This document shows, piece after piece, positions 4,700 to 6,852 of a DNA stretch of 6,852 nucleotides. The notes beneath the pieces were generated by a model that saw only the letters and a list, made by a program, of their open reading frames with translations, was not told the origin of the DNA and did not search any database. How positions within the stretch are numbered: the stretch's first letter is position 1; each line of letters starts with the position of its first letter. The stretch is from Sphingobacteriales bacterium. Its GTDB lineage: Bacteria > Bacteroidota > Bacteroidia > Chitinophagales > Chitinophagaceae. A program made the translations under genes and the position numbers. The stretch covers positions 1-6,852 of the forward strand of contig CANJEF010000062.1 of assembly GCA_947472965.1 (NCBI GenBank). The letters run 5' to 3'.

Positions 4700-5563
4700 A
4701 TGAAAAAGACAAATATTGAGAAGGTAAAAATTAAGACTTCACTTCCGGTGGCTATTCAAGGTTTTGAAGGTAGTTTCCACCAAGTGGCTGCCAGGAAATT
4801 TTATGGCCCTAAAGTGGAGATCCTTCCATGTGCAACTTTTTCAGAAGTCATCAGCAAGGCTACAAACAAAAAAAAGACCAATGGTGGTATCATGGCAATT
4901 GAAAATTCTATTGCCGGCAGCATTTTGCCCAATTATAATCTTCTCCAAAAATCAAGCCTACATGTTTTGGGTGAAGTGTATCTTCAAATTGATCAACATT
5001 TGATGGTGAATCCAGGGGTTAAACTTAAGGACATCACCGAAGTACATTCACATCCCATGGCCTTGCAGCAATGTCTTGGGTTTTTAAACAAGCATCCGTG
5101 GAAATTGATTGAAACGGAAGACACTGCTTTGAGTGCAAAAAAAATTCATAGTAAAAAGAGCAAGCACATCGCAGCGATTGCAAGTAAATTGGCTGCGGAG
5201 ATGTTTGAACTAAAAATCATCTCTCCCAAAATCAATGATGTAAAGAATAATTATACCCGCTTTTTGGTGTTGGGGCAGCATCATATAGTCATTGAGGGAG
5301 CGAATAAGGCTTCAATTAATTTTGTGACAGATCATAAGATGGGAAGCCTCGCTAAAGTACTCACTGTGATTGCTTCTCAAGGGGTGAATCTGAGTAAACT
5401 ACAGTCATTCCCTCTCGCAGGAAGTCAATTTAAATATGGTTTCCATGCTGATATGGAGTTTGAAACTGAAGAACAGTTCAAGCATGCACTCTCAGAAATT
5501 AAAGCCATCACAAAAGAAATCAGGGTTTTGGGAATTTATAAAAAGGGGAAATTCAATACGTAA
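4700..5563 (+). CDS. pheA: Prephenate dehydratase (monofunctional, with ACT domain)
   Basis: 287 residues. It decarboxylates and dehydrates prephenate to phenylpyruvate, the committed step to phenylalanine, in the cytoplasm. The dehydratase domain (about 16-192) shows AIQGFEGSFHQVAA (18-31), AIENSIAGSI (66-75, the family's ENS motif), HPMALQQC (118-125) and NYTRF (184-188), whose Thr-Arg-Phe is the catalytic signature. The C-terminal ACT domain (about 205-280) should bind phenylalanine for feedback inhibition. Its two key sites are altered from the common GAL and ESRP forms to MGSL (214-217) and LQSFP (234-238). As I recall, QSxP forms are usual in Bacteroidetes. No chorismate mutase domain precedes it, unlike the E. 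coli P-protein. In this phylum that activity is often fused to DAHP synthase, which could lie downstream. The start is the first ATG after the attenuator. The next gene follows after three bases. Confidence 0.95.
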   Translation: MKKTNIEKVKIKTSLPVAIQGFEGSFHQVAARKFYGPKVEILPCATFSEVISKATNKKKTNGGIMAIENSIAGSILPNYNLLQKSSLHVLGEVYLQIDQHLMVNPGVKLKDITEVHSHPMALQQCLGFLNKHPWKLIETEDTALSAKKIHSKKSKHIAAIASKLAAEMFELKIISPKINDVKNNYTRFLVLGQHHIVIEGANKASINFVTDHKMGSLAKVLTVIASQGVNLSKLQSFPLAGSQFKYGFHADMEFETEEQFKHALSEIKAITKEIRVLGIYKKGKFNT

Positions 5564-5566
5564 AAA

Positions 5567-6766
5567 ATGATAGAAGTTTCATCCAGGTTAAACGGCATAG
5601 GCGAGTATTACTTTTCAACAAAGCTCAAGGAAATTGAGGGGTTGAACAAGGCAGGCCATGCTGTTATCAATTTGGGAATAGGCAGTCCAGACCTTCCTCC
5701 ACATCCGTCCGTTGTTGAAGCATTGCAAGAAGCTGCTGGCAGAGATAATACGCATGCTTACCAGTCTTACAAGGGGTCGCCTATTTTGCGCAATGCCATA
5801 TCGGGATGGTATAAAAAATGGTACAATGTAAATGTTGATCCTGATTCGGAAGTGTTGCCGTTGATTGGAAGTAAAGAGGGGATCATGCATATTTGTATGA
5901 CCTATCTTCAAGAAGGCGATGCTGCTTTGATTCCCAATCCCGGATATCCAACCTACGCAAGTGCCGTTAAACTTGCTGGTGGCGAGGTGTTGTCGTATAA
6001 GCTTGATGCTGAGCATCAGTGGCATCCAGATCTTACTGATTGGAAAGAACGCATCACAAAATTCAACGCTACTTCGCATGGAAGGGTGAAGTTGATTTTT
6101 CTGAATTATCCTCACATGCCTACCGGACAACTATCTGATAAAAATTTGTTGCAGGAAATTATTGAATTTGCCAAGCGTGAAAATATCATGGTTGTGCACG
6201 ACAATCCATATAGCTTCATTTTAAATGATGAACCTTCTAGTCTATTTGAATTTGACAAATCCAAGGAAGTTGTGATTGAACTTAACTCATTGAGCAAATC
6301 ACACAACATGGCTGGATGGCGTGTTGGTATGATTGTAGCATCTGCTGAAAATATCAATTCAATTCTTAGGTTCAAAAGCAATATGGATAGTGGTATGTTT
6401 CTTCCTGTACAACTCGCAGCTGCAAAGGCATTGGAATTGGGAGCAGATTGGTTTGAAAAAGTAAATCTACAATATGCTGAACGAAAATCCGTTGCTTGCA
6501 GATTGCTAAACTTACTTGGTTGTACTTACACGGAGAATCAAGTTGGAATGTTTATTTGGGCGTCCATACCTGCTGGTTATGATTCTGGGTATACACTTAG
6601 CGATAAGTTGCTCAGGGAGTCGTTCGTCTTTATTACTCCTGGTGGTATTTTTGGTGATGCCGGTGATCAGTATATCAGGGTGAGTTTGTGCAGCAAGAAA
6701 GAAGTATTGGAAGAAGCCATTACCCGAATCGAAAAATCAATCAACAGAAAAGAAATGAATGATTAA
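5567..6766 (+). CDS. PLP-dependent class I/II aminotransferase (aromatic/aspartate type)
   Basis: 399 residues, the usual fold-type I length. Visible landmarks are NLGIGSPDLPPHP (35-47), the substrate-side loop AYQSYKGSP (64-72), GSKEGI (101-106), NPGYPTY (124-130), NYPHMPTG (180-187, family form NYPNNPTG), HDNPYSF (211-217, Asp212 to the pyridine nitrogen, Tyr215 to O3'), SLSKSHNMAGWRVG (241-254, with Lys244 as the PLP lysine and Arg252 near the phosphate), and Arg371 in YIRVSL for the substrate carboxylate. All catalytic residues are present. Its place between pheA and tyrA indicates that it transaminates phenylpyruvate and 4-hydroxyphenylpyruvate (or prephenate to arogenate) with glutamate as donor. 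Sequence alone would also allow aspartate or LL-diaminopimelate-type substrates. It begins three bases after pheA without a convincing Shine-Dalgarno and is probably translated by coupling. Confidence 0.92.
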   Translation: MIEVSSRLNGIGEYYFSTKLKEIEGLNKAGHAVINLGIGSPDLPPHPSVVEALQEAAGRDNTHAYQSYKGSPILRNAISGWYKKWYNVNVDPDSEVLPLIGSKEGIMHICMTYLQEGDAALIPNPGYPTYASAVKLAGGEVLSYKLDAEHQWHPDLTDWKERITKFNATSHGRVKLIFLNYPHMPTGQLSDKNLLQEIIEFAKRENIMVVHDNPYSFILNDEPSSLFEFDKSKEVVIELNSLSKSHNMAGWRVGMIVASAENINSILRFKSNMDSGMFLPVQLAAAKALELGADWFEKVNLQYAERKSVACRLLNLLGCTYTENQVGMFIWASIPAGYDSGYTLSDKLLRESFVFITPGGIFGDAGDQYIRVSLCSKKEVLEEAITRIEKSINRKEMND

Positions 6767-6767
6767 A

Positions 6768-6852
6768 ATGATAATCGAAAAGAAAAATATTGCAATCATC
6801 GGTGTAGGTCTCATTGGCGGTTCCTTTGCATTACAGTGCAGAAAAAAGGAAA
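6768..6852 (+). CDS. tyrA: Prephenate dehydrogenase, 5' part
   Basis: Only the first 28 codons are inside the window. They read into a first beta strand and the dinucleotide-binding loop NIAIIGVGLIGGSFAL, the GxGLIGGS form characteristic of TyrA-family prephenate/arogenate dehydrogenases. This enzyme oxidatively decarboxylates prephenate to 4-hydroxyphenylpyruvate for tyrosine. The gene follows the aminotransferase stop by one base. An in-frame ATG at 6759 would add three residues (MIK) and overlap the aminotransferase by eight bases; neither start has a clear Shine-Dalgarno, so the choice is open. Its presence explains why the operon's leader peptide carries Tyr as well as Phe codons. Confidence 0.85.
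   Translation, partial: MIIEKKNIAIIGVGLIGGSFALQCRKKE

Noticed and set aside
5615..6130. 171-codon ORF on the minus strand within the aminotransferase gene
   Set aside because: It lies wholly opposite a gene with all its catalytic motifs intact, and its translation shows no recognisable motif.

Overview
The window looks like chromosomal DNA of a Bacteroidota bacterium. The support is: promoters of the Bacteroidetes type (TTTG, about 20 bp, TAnnTTTG) in front of ATGs that lack clear Shine-Dalgarno sequences; an ECF sigma factor followed by an anti-sigma-like membrane protein with the short N-terminal helix typical of that phylum; and the gene order prephenate dehydratase, aminotransferase, prephenate dehydrogenase. 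I cannot place it below phylum with confidence.

Layout. (1) Bases 1-603 hold the 3' end of a sugar-phosphate nucleotidyltransferase-like gene. It converges on the next operon across a two-way terminator. (2) Bases 661-2328, minus strand, hold a two-gene operon: an ECF sigma factor with a GTG start, then, with no base between stop and start, a membrane protein that joins an anti-sigma-like N-terminus to a trypsin/HtrA-type periplasmic serine protease. (3) The 137-bp divergent intergenic region, 2329-2465, carries two oppositely oriented copies of the same two-part promoter-like motif (TGGGTTAC, 15-16 bp, GTATTAA). One faces the sigma operon and the other faces a 60-residue Ala/Asp/Thr-repeat lipoprotein (2466-2648) with its own strong terminator. 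This suggests an autoregulated envelope-stress module that includes the lipoprotein. (4) Bases 2788-4509 encode a complete DEAD-box RNA helicase with a C-terminal DbpA-type RNA-binding domain. (5) Bases 4514-6852 are the start of an aromatic amino acid operon: promoter, a 23-codon leader peptide with the run FYFYYYF, an antiterminator/terminator pair, pheA (dehydratase only), an aromatic-type aminotransferase and the first codons of tyrA.

How the parts work. The last operon converts prephenate to phenylalanine (PheA plus aminotransferase) and to tyrosine (TyrA plus aminotransferase). It appears to be controlled by a ribosome-mediated transcription attenuator that reads Phe and Tyr supply together. 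The promoter sits so close to the leader ATG that the leader mRNA is probably leaderless. The two strongest items for follow-up are this dual Phe/Tyr attenuator and the ECF sigma/anti-sigma-protease module with its paired divergent promoters. There is no gene-free stretch longer than 300 bases, and I saw no mobile element, CRISPR array, tRNA or rRNA.
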